Translations under genes and position numbers: made by a program
Notes under the pieces: model-generated
Databases searched by the model: none
The model's input: the letters and a program-made list of their open reading frames with translations, nothing else
Told to the model about the DNA's origin: nothing
In this document: positions 29,341 through 38,437 of the stretch, in pieces
Numbering within the stretch: position 1 is the stretch's first letter
Layout: each line of letters opens with the position of its first letter
From: Hyphomonas sp.
GTDB lineage: Bacteria > Pseudomonadota > Alphaproteobacteria > Caulobacterales > Hyphomonadaceae
Length of the DNA stretch: 64,000 nt
Direction: 5' to 3'
NCBI RefSeq assembly: GCF_013823385.1
Contig: NZ_PNMA01000011.1
Coordinates: forward strand, 1-64,000

Positions 29341-29539
29341 CAAGGGTCCCCCCGCATCGGAAAGCGCAGGTAAGCTACTCACTTGGGCGTTCCGATTCCG
29401 CCATGAACATCCCCTGCCGGTTTTGCATGAAAGAGCTGGGGCGCACAACCTTGCGGTGCTTCTCTCTGCAATTTCGCCCGGGGTGTGCGCAGTTGGAGAC
29501 GGGCACGCTCACAAGATGGTCACGAAACGTACCAGCTAG

Positions 29540-30529
29540 CTACAGTCTACGGACATGCACTTTGTGCAAATGCGCCCAGAGCGGATTCCAGGCCATGGTA
29601 CGCAACAGGTCCATCATGCCCTTCCGCCGATTGAGGCACTTCCACTGGCTGGACTTCCAGATTTCAGAAAGCCCCCCGAACCCATCACGCAGGCCCCGCA
29701 GCATGGCTTTGGTATTTGAGCGCTTCAGACCATTGAGAAATACATACAGGGTGAAGATCAGATGCGCTGGCAGCGTCAGGATCAGCACGGCGGCGGGCAT
29801 ATTCTTGAAATAGGTCCAGATACGGTTACGAGTGCCGTGATAGGTGGAGAAATCGCTCCTGCGGCCGGAAATACCGCTACCTGCGTGCAGAACGGTCGCA
29901 TCGGAGACAAACAAACAATCATGGCCAGCCAGCTGGAGCCTGAATCCCAGATCGACATCCTCACAATAGCAGAAGAAGCGCTCGTCGAAGCCGCCCACTT
30001 CCCTGAAGAGGGAGATGTCATACATGGCGGCCGCGCCGCAGGCGCTGAAGCACCATCCCGTAGCGGGGAGTTCGCTTGCCGGCCTGCCAAATCCGCCGCG
30101 CCAGGGAAAGCCGAAGATCAGATAAGCGTCGCCCGCGCCATCCAGCACCCCCGGCGCGTTCATATCAAGCTGCGCCGACGTAAACGTCCTGCAGGCGGGA
30201 AATGTCCGGGTGGCGGCAATGAGCTTTTCCAGCCAGTCAGGCGAAGCGACCGTGTCCGGATTAAGCAGCACAAGCCATTTGCCGCGCGCCTGTTCTGCTG
30301 CCCGATTATTGCCCGCTGCGAACCCGATATTGGATTCATGCCGGATCAGCCGCGCTTGCGCTATCCCAGACAGGTCCAGGGCATCTGCCGATCCATCCGT
30401 CGACGCATTATCGAAGACGATCAGCTCAAAATCCGCGAATGTTTGCCGCGTCAGAGAGTCCACCGCATCCTGCAGGAACAAGCCACCATTGTAGTTGATG
30501 ATGACGACTGAGATTTCTGGCGCTGTCAT
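29540..30529 (-). CDS. GT2 family glycosyltransferase (WbbL-like)
   Basis: ISVVIINYNGGLFLQDAVDSL, FDNASTDGSADAL, LNPDTVASPDWL, FFCYCEDVDLGFRLQLAG. Confidence 0.92.
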   Translation of the reverse strand: MTAPEISVVIINYNGGLFLQDAVDSLTRQTFADFELIVFDNASTDGSADALDLSGIAQARLIRHESNIGFAAGNNRAAEQARGKWLVLLNPDTVASPDWLEKLIAATRTFPACRTFTSAQLDMNAPGVLDGAGDAYLIFGFPWRGGFGRPASELPATGWCFSACGAAAMYDISLFREVGGFDERFFCYCEDVDLGFRLQLAGHDCLFVSDATVLHAGSGISGRRSDFSTYHGTRNRIWTYFKNMPAAVLILTLPAHLIFTLYVFLNGLKRSNTKAMLRGLRDGFGGLSEIWKSSQWKCLNRRKGMMDLLRTMAWNPLWAHLHKVHVRRL

Positions 30530-30621
30530 GGCTTCAGTCCGCGCAGCAGGCCAGCCTTTGCCGCCAGAGCAGCGCTCCTCAGAATTGCCCAGCTGTAAGG
30601 TGTATGGGGCAGGGCGATCAT
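30526..30621 (-). CDS. Candidate 31-aa small ORF (MIALPHTPYSWAILRSAALAAKAGLLRGLKP) coupled to the GT2 gene
   Basis: Stop overlaps GT2 start (ATGA); start lies 35 nt from a 37-bp motif also found 34 nt from the kdsA start. Confidence 0.45.
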   Translation of the reverse strand: MIALPHTPYSWAILRSAALAAKAGLLRGLKP

Positions 30622-30655
30622 TCCAAAGCTACTCCGCAAATCATCTTGGCCGCTA

Positions 30656-30692
30656 GTTAGCGGAATTTGCCGGGCTGACGAACCCGTTTCCT
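30656..30692 (-). promoter_or_regulatory. 37-bp conserved motif, copy A: AGGAAACGGGTTCG-N11-AATTCCGCTAAC
   Basis: 26 of 26 identical flanking positions with copy B at 34657-34693, identical spacer length. Confidence 0.65.
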
Positions 30693-30889
30693 CATAGCTA
30701 TGAGCTTAACTTTGCGGCGGCCGGATGACATTTCAGAAGGCATCTTTTCCGGCGGCCTGAAGGACAACGTATCCTCGACAAGCTGGGGAAAACTGCTTGC
30801 GGGGGCCTTGCCAGGGTGGCTAGTGACAATGAGATTCAACCTGAGAGCTGTTTTCGTGATCGAAAACCTGCACATGAAGGAGTGTTCCC

Positions 30890-31954
30890 GTGTCTAAGGT
30901 CATTGTTACAGGGGGAGCTGGTTTCATCGGATCTGCGGTTGTCCGCCATCTGGTCAGGGACCTGGGCGTCGAGGTCGTTGTCATCGACAAGATGACCTAT
31001 GCCGCCACGCGCGGCAGCATCGCCCCGGTGGAAGACACCGGCCGGGTGAAGCTGATCGTCGAGGACATCTGCAATCAGGCGCAGATGGCCGAAATTATCG
31101 CGCGTGAAAAACCTCAACAGATTCTGCATCTTGCCGCAGAAAGCCATGTCGACCGGTCCATCTCCGGCCCGCAGGCCTTTATCGAAACCAATGTCACCGG
31201 CACCTACAGCATGCTCGAGGCGGCGCGGGCCTATTGGAACGGCCTGACGGGCGCCGCGAAGGACGCGTTCCGCTTCCTGCATGTCTCGACCGATGAGGTC
31301 TATGGCTCCCTCGGCGATACCGGCCTTTTCACTGAAGAGACGCCGTATGACCCGTCCTCGCCCTATTCGGCGTCGAAGGCGGCTTCGGACCATCTGGCGA
31401 AGGCGTGGCAGCGCACCTATGGCCTGCCGGTGGTGGTGTCGAACTGTTCCAACAATTACGGGCCGTATCATTTCCCGGAAAAGCTGATCCCGCTGGTGAC
31501 GCTCAACGCGCTGGAGGGCAAGCCGCTGCCGGTTTACGGCAAGGGCGACAATATCCGCGACTGGCTCTATGTGGAGGACCATGCGCGGGCGCTGGCGATG
31601 ATCGCGTCGAAGGGCCGGCCGGGGGAGACCTATAATGTCGGCGGGCGCAATGAGCGCACCAACCTGCAGGTGGTCGAGGCGATCTGCGATGAGCTCGACC
31701 GGGTGATGCCGGGGGCGGCGCCGCGCCGTAATTTGATCACTTTCGTTGCCGATCGTCCCGGGCATGATCACCGCTACGCAATTGATGCGACAAAGCTGGA
31801 GGGCGAACTTGGCTGGCGCGCGCAGGAAAACTTCGAGAGCGGTCTTCGCAAGACGATCGCCTGGTATCTTGAGAACGAGGCCTGGTGGGCCCCGCTGCGC
31901 AAGAGCGTGTATTCGGGGCAGCGCCTCGGCCTTGCCGAGAAGGCCCCGGCCTGA
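30890..31954 (+). CDS. rfbB: dTDP-glucose 4,6-dehydratase
   Basis: [40 protein letters not shown]. Confidence 0.97.
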   Translation: MSKVIVTGGAGFIGSAVVRHLVRDLGVEVVVIDKMTYAATRGSIAPVEDTGRVKLIVEDICNQAQMAEIIAREKPQQILHLAAESHVDRSISGPQAFIETNVTGTYSMLEAARAYWNGLTGAAKDAFRFLHVSTDEVYGSLGDTGLFTEETPYDPSSPYSASKAASDHLAKAWQRTYGLPVVVSNCSNNYGPYHFPEKLIPLVTLNALEGKPLPVYGKGDNIRDWLYVEDHARALAMIASKGRPGETYNVGGRNERTNLQVVEAICDELDRVMPGAAPRRNLITFVADRPGHDHRYAIDATKLEGELGWRAQENFESGLRKTIAWYLENEAWWAPLRKSVYSGQRLGLAEKAPA

Positions 31955-31986
31955 CGCCGCGCGCGGCCTGGAGTAAGAGAGTTTCC

Positions 31987-32889
31987 ATGACGACATTAAC
32001 TGTCCTCATTGCCGGCAGGGGCGGGCAGGTGGCGCGCGCGCTTGCTGCCTCCGTGCCCGAAGGCGTGAACGCGGTCTGCCTCGGGCGGCCGGAGATGGAC
32101 ATAACGGACAGCGCCAGCATCGCGCGGGCGATGGAAACGGTGGCGCCGGATATCGTGATCAATGCGGCGGCCTATACGGCGGTTGACCAGGCCGAGAGCG
32201 AGCCGGAGGCGGCCCGGGCGGTGAACGCTGTGGCCGCCGGGGCGCTGGCGCAGGCGGCGGCAGCGCGCGGGGCGCCGATCCTTCATCTTTCCACGGACTA
32301 TGTGTTCAATGGCGAAAAGAGCTCGCCTTATGTGGAGAGCGATCCTGTGGCCCCGCTCGGCGCCTATGGGCGCTCCAAGCTGGAGGGCGAGCGGGCCGTG
32401 GCGGCGGGAAATCCGCAGGCGGTGATCCTGCGCACGGCGTGGGTGTATAGTCCGTGGGGGAAGAATTTCGCCAGGACGATGCTGCGCGTGGGCGAGACGC
32501 GCGAGGAGCTTGCCGTGGTGCATGACCAGCGGGGCAACCCGACGAGCGCGGGCGCGATTGCCGCCGGCCTCTGGTCGATTGCGCAGGGTTATGGGCGCGA
32601 GGCGGCGTCGCTGATGCCGGGCGTGTTTCACATGACGGCGCAGGGCGAAGCAAGCTGGGCGGAATTTGCCGAAGAGATTTTCGCGGTGAGCGCGGCGGCT
32701 GGCGGGCCCGGCGCCCGTATTAAAAGGATCACAACTGCCGAGTATCCCACGCCGACGCAGAGGCCAGCCAATTCCCGGCTGGACTGCAGCGCGCTGGCGG
32801 CAGCCTATGGAATCACACTGCCGCCCTGGCGGGACAGCACCCGCAGCGTGGTGGAAGAACTGGTCAGAACGAAAGGTTGGAGTGCATGA
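31987..32889 (+). CDS. rfbD: dTDP-4-dehydrorhamnose reductase
   Basis: [37 protein letters not shown]. Confidence 0.96.
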   Translation: MTTLTVLIAGRGGQVARALAASVPEGVNAVCLGRPEMDITDSASIARAMETVAPDIVINAAAYTAVDQAESEPEAARAVNAVAAGALAQAAAARGAPILHLSTDYVFNGEKSSPYVESDPVAPLGAYGRSKLEGERAVAAGNPQAVILRTAWVYSPWGKNFARTMLRVGETREELAVVHDQRGNPTSAGAIAAGLWSIAQGYGREAASLMPGVFHMTAQGEASWAEFAEEIFAVSAAAGGPGARIKRITTAEYPTPTQRPANSRLDCSALAAAYGITLPPWRDSTRSVVEELVRTKGWSA

Positions 32890-33755
32890 AGGGCATTATT
32901 CTGGCGGGGGGCAAAGGCACGCGCCTTTATCCGATCACGCGCGGCGTCTCGAAACAGCTGCTGCCGGTCTATGACAAGCCGATGATCTTCCATCCCGTCA
33001 CGACACTGATGATGGCGGGTATCCGGGACATTCTCGTGATCTCGATGCCCGAGGCCCTGCCGGCGTATCAGCGCCTTCTTGGCACGGGCGAAGACTGGGG
33101 CATGAACTTCACCTATGCCGAGCAGCCTGAAGCGCGCGGTCTGGCCGAAGCGTTCCTGATCGGCGCGGACTTCGTGCGCGGGGGCCCGAGCGCGCTGGCG
33201 CTGGGCGACAACATGTTCTACGGCGCAGGCCTGCGCGGAGACCTGCAGGAAGCCGGCAGCCTCACCAAGGGCGCCGAAGTGTTTGCCTTCCAGGTGACCA
33301 ATCCGTCCGAGTTTGGTGTGGTGGAGATCAACAAGGAAGGCGTTGCCCTTTCGATCGAGGAAAAGCCGGTTAAGCCGCGCAGCAACTGGGCCGTGACCGG
33401 ACTTTATTTCTATGACGAGCAGGTGGTCGATATTGCCCGCGAGGTGAAACCCTCCGCCCGCGGAGAGCTTGAGATCACCTCGATCAACGATTTCTATCTG
33501 CAGAAGGGCCTGCTGAAGGTGAAACGCCTGCCGCGCGGCACGGCATGGCTGGACGCGGGCACGTTTGACGGGCTCATCCAGGCATCACAGTTCGTCCAGA
33601 CTCTGGAAAAGCGCCAGGGGCTGAAAGTGGCGTGCCCGGAAGAAGTTGCCTGGCGCTGCGGCTTCATCGGCGACGCGCAGCTGGAAAAGCTCGCGGCCGG
33701 CTACAAGAACGAATACGGCGACTATCTGCGCGGTATCCTGCTCAGCGAGCATTGA
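32886..33755 (+). CDS. rfbA: Glucose-1-phosphate thymidylyltransferase
   Basis: [38 protein letters not shown] overlap with rfbD. Confidence 0.98.
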   Translation: MKGIILAGGKGTRLYPITRGVSKQLLPVYDKPMIFHPVTTLMMAGIRDILVISMPEALPAYQRLLGTGEDWGMNFTYAEQPEARGLAEAFLIGADFVRGGPSALALGDNMFYGAGLRGDLQEAGSLTKGAEVFAFQVTNPSEFGVVEINKEGVALSIEEKPVKPRSNWAVTGLYFYDEQVVDIAREVKPSARGELEITSINDFYLQKGLLKVKRLPRGTAWLDAGTFDGLIQASQFVQTLEKRQGLKVACPEEVAWRCGFIGDAQLEKLAAGYKNEYGDYLRGILLSEH

Positions 33756-33771
33756 GCCGCGCCGGCCCTCG

Positions 33772-34623
33772 TCATCCGTTCACGGCCATGTGGACGGCTT
33801 TGAGGGTAGCGAGAAGGTCAGCGGCGCCGGAGAGGGGTAGGCAGCTTGGCCCGTCGCAGAGGGCCTTGTCGGGGTCTGTGTGGAACTCCAGGAACACCCC
33901 GTCGGCGCCCGCCGCCACAGCAGATTTCGCGATGATGGCAACCCCGTCGCGGCGCCCGCCGGTGGAGGCTCCACCGGTGCGCGGATCGGCGCCGGGCAGC
34001 TGGACGGCATGGGTGGCGTCAATGGTGACCGGGCAGCCGAGCTTCTTCATCTCGGGAATGGAGAGCATGTCCACGACGAGATTGTTGTAGCCGAAGCTCA
34101 CGCCCCGCTCACAGAGGATGACGCCGGTCTCCGGGGCGACTTCGGCGATCTTGGAGACGATGTTCTTTGCGTCCCAGGGCGCCATGAACTGGGCCTTCTT
34201 GGCCTGGATCAGGGCTTTTTCCTTTGCGGCGGCCTTGGCGGTGGCGATGACGAGGTCGGTCTGGCGCACAAGGAAGGCCGGCAGCTGGATGATGTCGGCA
34301 ACGGCGGCGACCGGCTCGGCCTGGCCCGGCTCATGCAGGTCGGTGACGACGGGTACGCCGAGCTTGCCCTTGACCCGGGCGAGGATGCTCAGCCCCGCCT
34401 CCAGGCCCGGGCCGCGATAGGAGGTGATCGAGGAGCGGTTGGCCTTGTCAAAACTTGCCTTGAACACATACGGCAGACCAAGATCGGCGCAGATGCGCTT
34501 GAGCTCGGCGCCCACTTCCAGCGCCAGCCCCTCGTCTTCCAATACGTTGAGCCCGGCCATCACCGCCAGCGGCCCGCCTCCGCCAATCATCCAGCCAGAG
34601 GGAATGTGAGTCAGCGCGGTCAT
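33772..34623 (-). CDS. kdsA: 3-deoxy-8-phosphooctulonate synthase
   Basis: YVFKASFDKANRSSITSYRGPGLEAGL, TDLHEPGQAEPVAAVADIIQLPAFLVRQTDL. Confidence 0.97.
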   Translation of the reverse strand: MTALTHIPSGWMIGGGGPLAVMAGLNVLEDEGLALEVGAELKRICADLGLPYVFKASFDKANRSSITSYRGPGLEAGLSILARVKGKLGVPVVTDLHEPGQAEPVAAVADIIQLPAFLVRQTDLVIATAKAAAKEKALIQAKKAQFMAPWDAKNIVSKIAEVAPETGVILCERGVSFGYNNLVVDMLSIPEMKKLGCPVTIDATHAVQLPGADPRTGGASTGGRRDGVAIIAKSAVAAGADGVFLEFHTDPDKALCDGPSCLPLSGAADLLATLKAVHMAVNG

Positions 34624-34656
34624 GATTCTTGCTCCGGGAATGGTTTCTGGCGGCTT

Positions 34657-34693
34657 GTTAGCGGAATTGCGGCCCTGCGCGAACCCGTTTCCT
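34657..34693 (-). promoter_or_regulatory. 37-bp conserved motif, copy B, upstream of kdsA
   Basis: AGGAAACGGGTTCG-N11-AATTCCGCTAAC, see copy A. Confidence 0.65.
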
Positions 34694-34730
34694 GCCGCAA
34701 ATGGCCATTGTGTGATGATTGAAAACAAAG

Positions 34731-34755
34731 AAGCCGCCCTGTCGAGGGGCGGCTT
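34731..34755 (-). terminator. Rho-independent terminator following the 26-aa ORF transcript
   Basis: AAGCCGCCC-N7-GGGCGGCTT, minus strand continues TTCTTTGTTTTC. Confidence 0.8.
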
Positions 34756-34813
34756 CCGTGAGCCCCGTGGGGCCCGTCAGATCGCGGCGCGTTTCAGCGC
34801 CGAACCTGTATCT

Positions 34814-34894
34814 CTAGGCGCTGACCGGAGGCTGCTCCAGCCAGACACCATAGGATACAGACCCAACGGCCTCACCTGGTTTCTCACTCGACAT
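34814..34894 (-). CDS. Candidate 26-aa peptide MSSEKPGEAVGSVSYGVWLEQPPVSA with maximal Shine-Dalgarno
   Basis: AAAGGAGGTGATCC 1 nt before the ATG (7 nt from GGAGG to ATG), fully complementary to the 16S 3' end; isolated between two terminators. Confidence 0.6.
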   Translation of the reverse strand: MSSEKPGEAVGSVSYGVWLEQPPVSA

Positions 34895-35034
34895 TGGATC
34901 ACCTCCTTTCAGGCGTGCTGCAGGCACGTACTTTTGCCCTGGACCATCCAGCGCAAGGCAAAGCTAATCACGATTTTCGCCAATTGTAAGTTAACATCGC
35001 GGTGAATTCGGAAATGCCCGCAAAACGCAAAAAA

Positions 35035-35061
35035 AGCCGCCGCGTAAATTGCGCGGCGGCT
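35035..35061 (-). terminator. Rho-independent terminator of the 35089-35382 gene
   Basis: AGCCGCCGCG-N7-CGCGGCGGCT, followed by T7 on the minus strand. Confidence 0.85.
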
Positions 35062-35088
35062 CATAACAAAGGCTTGGAGAGGGTAGCC

Positions 35089-35382
35089 TTATTTCTTGGC
35101 GGCGGTGTTGCACTCGGCCAGTTCTTCAGCGGTCAGCTCAGCAGAAGCGTTGCGGAAAGCGGTGACAGCGCCAACTTCCTTGGCGATCTTCTTGCAGACG
35201 CGCACGGTCGGGGCTTTGCGCTTCAGGTCGCCGGTGCAGACGGTCGCGTCGCAGGTCCAGACGACGCTTTCCGCGATGACGCGCTTCTGCGAGACGGGCT
35301 GAGCGGTTTCGAAGGTGTAGCTGGCGAAAGCCGGAAGGGCGAGGCCAGCGAGGGCCAGAGCGGCGATAGCGGAACGGAGCAT
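35089..35382 (-). CDS. Small secreted protein, CC_3452-like family
   Basis: Signal peptide MLRSAIAALALAGLALPAFA; WTCDATVCTG, VCKKIAKEVG. Confidence 0.65.
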   Translation of the reverse strand: MLRSAIAALALAGLALPAFASYTFETAQPVSQKRVIAESVVWTCDATVCTGDLKRKAPTVRVCKKIAKEVGAVTAFRNASAELTAEELAECNTAAKK

Positions 35383-35638
35383 GGGAGGTTGCCTGTGTTC
35401 GGTTGGTTGTTGCTGCGATTTTTTTCGGTGGGGCATTGCTGCCTAATTTTCAGGCTAAAGAATGCTGAACATTTCGTCAAGCGTTCAGAGTGCTGAATTC
35501 AGGATTTTGGAGAACGGATCGTTCCATTTGCTGCGCTGCAGCACATTCCGTCGGCTTCATTGCCCCGGCGGCACAAATTGTCCAGCGCCGGAGGTGGCGT
35601 AAGGTGAATGCATACTGACGCAGCCCGAGGAAACGCCC

Positions 35639-36979
35639 ATGGATTTCAACATCCCAAAGGACATCGCCGACTATCTGGTGGTGCTGGACAAATTTATCGA
35701 AGACGAGATCAAGCCGCTTCAGGCCCAGGACGACAATGAACGCTTCTTCGATCATCGGCGTGAATGGGCGCGCACCGATTTCGAAAATGGCGGCCTGCCG
35801 CGCCCGGAATGGGAGCAGCTGCTGAAGGAAGCCAAGCGCCGCGCCGACAAGGCCGGCCACCTGCGCTACGCCCTGCCCAAGGAATTCGGCGGCCAGGACG
35901 GCACCAATCTCGGCATGGCCATCATCCGCGAGCATTTCGCCCGCAAGGGCCTCGGCCTGCACAACGACCTGCAGAACGAGCATTCGATCGTCGGCAACTT
36001 CCCGCAGATCCTGATGCTGCGCGACTTTGCGCGCCCAGATCAGAAACACCTCGCCGAGGCTGCGCTTGCGGGCAAGTTCATCGCCTGCTTCGGCCTGACA
36101 GAGCCCAATCACGGCTCGGACGCGACGCATATGGAAACCCGCGCCGTGCGCCACAAGAAAGACGGCAAGGATGGTTGGCTGATCAATGGCGAGAAGATGT
36201 GGATCACCGGTATGCATGTCGCCACCCACATCATGCTGTTCTGCCGCACGAGCGGAAAGGATGGGGACGCCAAGGGTATCACCTGCCTGCTCATTCCAGC
36301 GCGCGATCCCGGCGTGATCATTGAAGAGTATATGTGGACCTTCAACATGCCGACCGACCACCCGCGCCTTACCATCAAGGATGTGTGGGTGCCCGAAGAC
36401 GCCGTGTTCGGCCCGCCCGAAGGCGGCCTCGCGCTTGCTCAGCATTTCGTTCACGAAAACCGTATCCGCCAGGCGGCTTCGTCCTGCGGCGCGGCGCTCT
36501 ACTGTATTGAAGAAAGCGTGAAATATGCGCTCGAGCGCAAGCCCTTCGGCAAGGCGCTGGCCACCAACCAGGCGATCCAGTTCCCGCTGGTGGAACTGGC
36601 CACGCAAGCCGAGATGCTCCGCCTCCTGATCTTCAAGACGGCCTGGGAAATGGACCAGATGTCGAAGCCGGAAGTGGCGATCAAGCTCTCCGACAAGGTG
36701 TCGATGTGTAACTACTACGCCAACCGCCTTGTCTGCGAAGCGGCTGACCGCGCGATGCAGGTGCATGGCGGCATCGGCTATTCGCGCCACAAGCCGTTCG
36801 AGCACATCTATCGCCACCACCGCCGCTACCGGATCACTGAAGGCTCCGAAGAGATCCAGATCCGCAAAGTGGCCGGCCACATGTTCGGCTTCATGGGCCC
36901 CGGCAAGCACGGCCAGCCCAAGGGCGAAACCGACGGCAAGGGCAAAAGCACCGAGCCGACGGATTTCGCGGTGAGATAA
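35639..36979 (+). CDS. Acyl-CoA dehydrogenase family protein
   Basis: FGLTEPNHGSDATHMETRA, MQVHGGIGYSRHKPFEHIYRHHRRYRITEGSEEIQ. Confidence 0.95.
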   Translation: MDFNIPKDIADYLVVLDKFIEDEIKPLQAQDDNERFFDHRREWARTDFENGGLPRPEWEQLLKEAKRRADKAGHLRYALPKEFGGQDGTNLGMAIIREHFARKGLGLHNDLQNEHSIVGNFPQILMLRDFARPDQKHLAEAALAGKFIACFGLTEPNHGSDATHMETRAVRHKKDGKDGWLINGEKMWITGMHVATHIMLFCRTSGKDGDAKGITCLLIPARDPGVIIEEYMWTFNMPTDHPRLTIKDVWVPEDAVFGPPEGGLALAQHFVHENRIRQAASSCGAALYCIEESVKYALERKPFGKALATNQAIQFPLVELATQAEMLRLLIFKTAWEMDQMSKPEVAIKLSDKVSMCNYYANRLVCEAADRAMQVHGGIGYSRHKPFEHIYRHHRRYRITEGSEEIQIRKVAGHMFGFMGPGKHGQPKGETDGKGKSTEPTDFAVR

Positions 36980-37001
36980 GGACGCCCTGCCTTTCAAATG
37001 C

Positions 37002-37037
37002 AAAAAAGCCTTCGCGGAATGACCGCGAAGGCTTTTT
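37002..37037. terminator. Bidirectional terminator between acyl-CoA dehydrogenase and P450
   Basis: AAAAAAGCCTTCGCGG-N5-CCGCGAAGGCTTTTT. Confidence 0.92.
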
Positions 37038-37052
37038 CTTTGGGGCCCAGCT

Positions 37053-38366
37053 TCAGTTGAACTCGAAACGGACCGGCAGGCTCTTCAGGCCAGAGACGAA
37101 ATTGGCGCGGGTGTTTTTTGGCTCTCCGGCCAGCTCGATGGATTTGAGGCGCGGCAGTAGCTCGGCAAAGAGCGCCCTGATTTCCATCCGGGCAAGGTGC
37201 ATCCCGAGGCAGAGGTGGACGCCGTGCCCGAAGGCCACCTGCTTCTTCACATCCCGGTCGACCCGGAATTCGAAGGGTTGGTCGAACACCTCCTCGTCCC
37301 GGTTGCCGGACCAGTAGAAGAGGGCGAGACCGTCGCCCTTGCGGATGGTCTTGCCGCGCAGATCATAATCCTGCGTCGCGGTGCGCATGAAATGCTTTAC
37401 CGGCGTCACCCAGCGGATCATCTCTTCCACAGCATTGGGCAGCAATGAGAGGTCATTCTTCAGCTTTATCAGCTGATCGGGCTGGCGCATCAGCTGCAGC
37501 AGGCCGCCAGAGGCGGTTGAGCTCGTCGTGTCATGGCCGGCAGTGGCCACGATGATATAATAGCTCATGGCCTCGCGCTCGCCGATGGGCGCGCCGTCAA
37601 TCTTGCCATTGGCAATGATGCTGGCAAGGTCGTCCTTCGGGTGGGCACGGCGGTCAGCTGTAATCGCGCCGAAATAGGCGAAGAGTTCCTGGGCGGTCTG
37701 CAGCAGGTTGATGCCCTGATCGCTGGTCATCGACGCGCCGTCCTCGGAGACATTGCTGCTTTCGGCGGCGACATCAGGGTCGCCAGGTCCAAAGATTTCC
37801 TGCGTCATCTTCATGATGAATTTCTCATCCGAACGCGGAATACCGAGGATCGAATTGATCACCCGCAGCGGATACCAGAGCGCCACTTCCTTGACGAAAT
37901 CACACTCGCTCCCCAGGCTCTGCATATGATCGACATGCTCTTTGGCAAGGCCGGCGATCCGGTCTTCCAGCTTGCGCAGGCTCGGCGGCATGAACCAGCC
38001 TTGCGTGAGCGCGCGCAGCTTAATGTGCATGGGATCATCAAGATCGACCAGCGTGCGGAAGAGATGCGTGTCGCCGGTCGTGGATTTGATCCACTCCTCG
38101 CCGGCAATCGGGCTGAGATAGGTGCGCGCGCTGTTGATGAAGATCGGATGCTGGCGCTCTATCTCGAGGATGTCCGCCTGTTTGGTCACCGACCAGAACG
38201 GCCGGAAGCCTTCCGGCTCGGTCCAGTGCAGCGGGTCTTCCCGCCTCAGCCGCGTATAGACATCGTGGATTTCTTCACTGGCATAAAGCTCCGGATTGAC
38301 GATCTCATCATCCATCCGGCCCCGCTTGAAGCCTGCAAAAACTGCCGGTGCGCCATCCTCGGCCAT
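37053..38366 (-). CDS. Cytochrome P450
   Basis: AGHDTTSSTASGGL (I helix), FGHGVHLCLGMHLARMEI (heme-Cys loop). Confidence 0.95.
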   Translation of the reverse strand: MAEDGAPAVFAGFKRGRMDDEIVNPELYASEEIHDVYTRLRREDPLHWTEPEGFRPFWSVTKQADILEIERQHPIFINSARTYLSPIAGEEWIKSTTGDTHLFRTLVDLDDPMHIKLRALTQGWFMPPSLRKLEDRIAGLAKEHVDHMQSLGSECDFVKEVALWYPLRVINSILGIPRSDEKFIMKMTQEIFGPGDPDVAAESSNVSEDGASMTSDQGINLLQTAQELFAYFGAITADRRAHPKDDLASIIANGKIDGAPIGEREAMSYYIIVATAGHDTTSSTASGGLLQLMRQPDQLIKLKNDLSLLPNAVEEMIRWVTPVKHFMRTATQDYDLRGKTIRKGDGLALFYWSGNRDEEVFDQPFEFRVDRDVKKQVAFGHGVHLCLGMHLARMEIRALFAELLPRLKSIELAGEPKNTRANFVSGLKSLPVRFEFN

Positions 38367-38437
38367 GATCTGTCTCCTCCCAAACTTGCTGTTTTGAGCA
38401 GACTGGACGGTATGACCGAAGGGGCGTCAAGCACTCA

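Noticed and set aside
34896-34910. GGATCACCTCCTTTC on the + strand, identical to the 16S rRNA 3' end
   Set aside because: Flanks do not match 16S helix 45, so not an rRNA fragment; better explained as the reverse complement of a maximal SD on the minus strand (kept as a finding).
35477-37003. 508-aa minus ORF opposite the acyl-CoA dehydrogenase
   Set aside because: Its length exceeds the true gene but it lacks motifs; the + strand acyl-CoA dehydrogenase has unmistakable signatures and an adjacent terminator.
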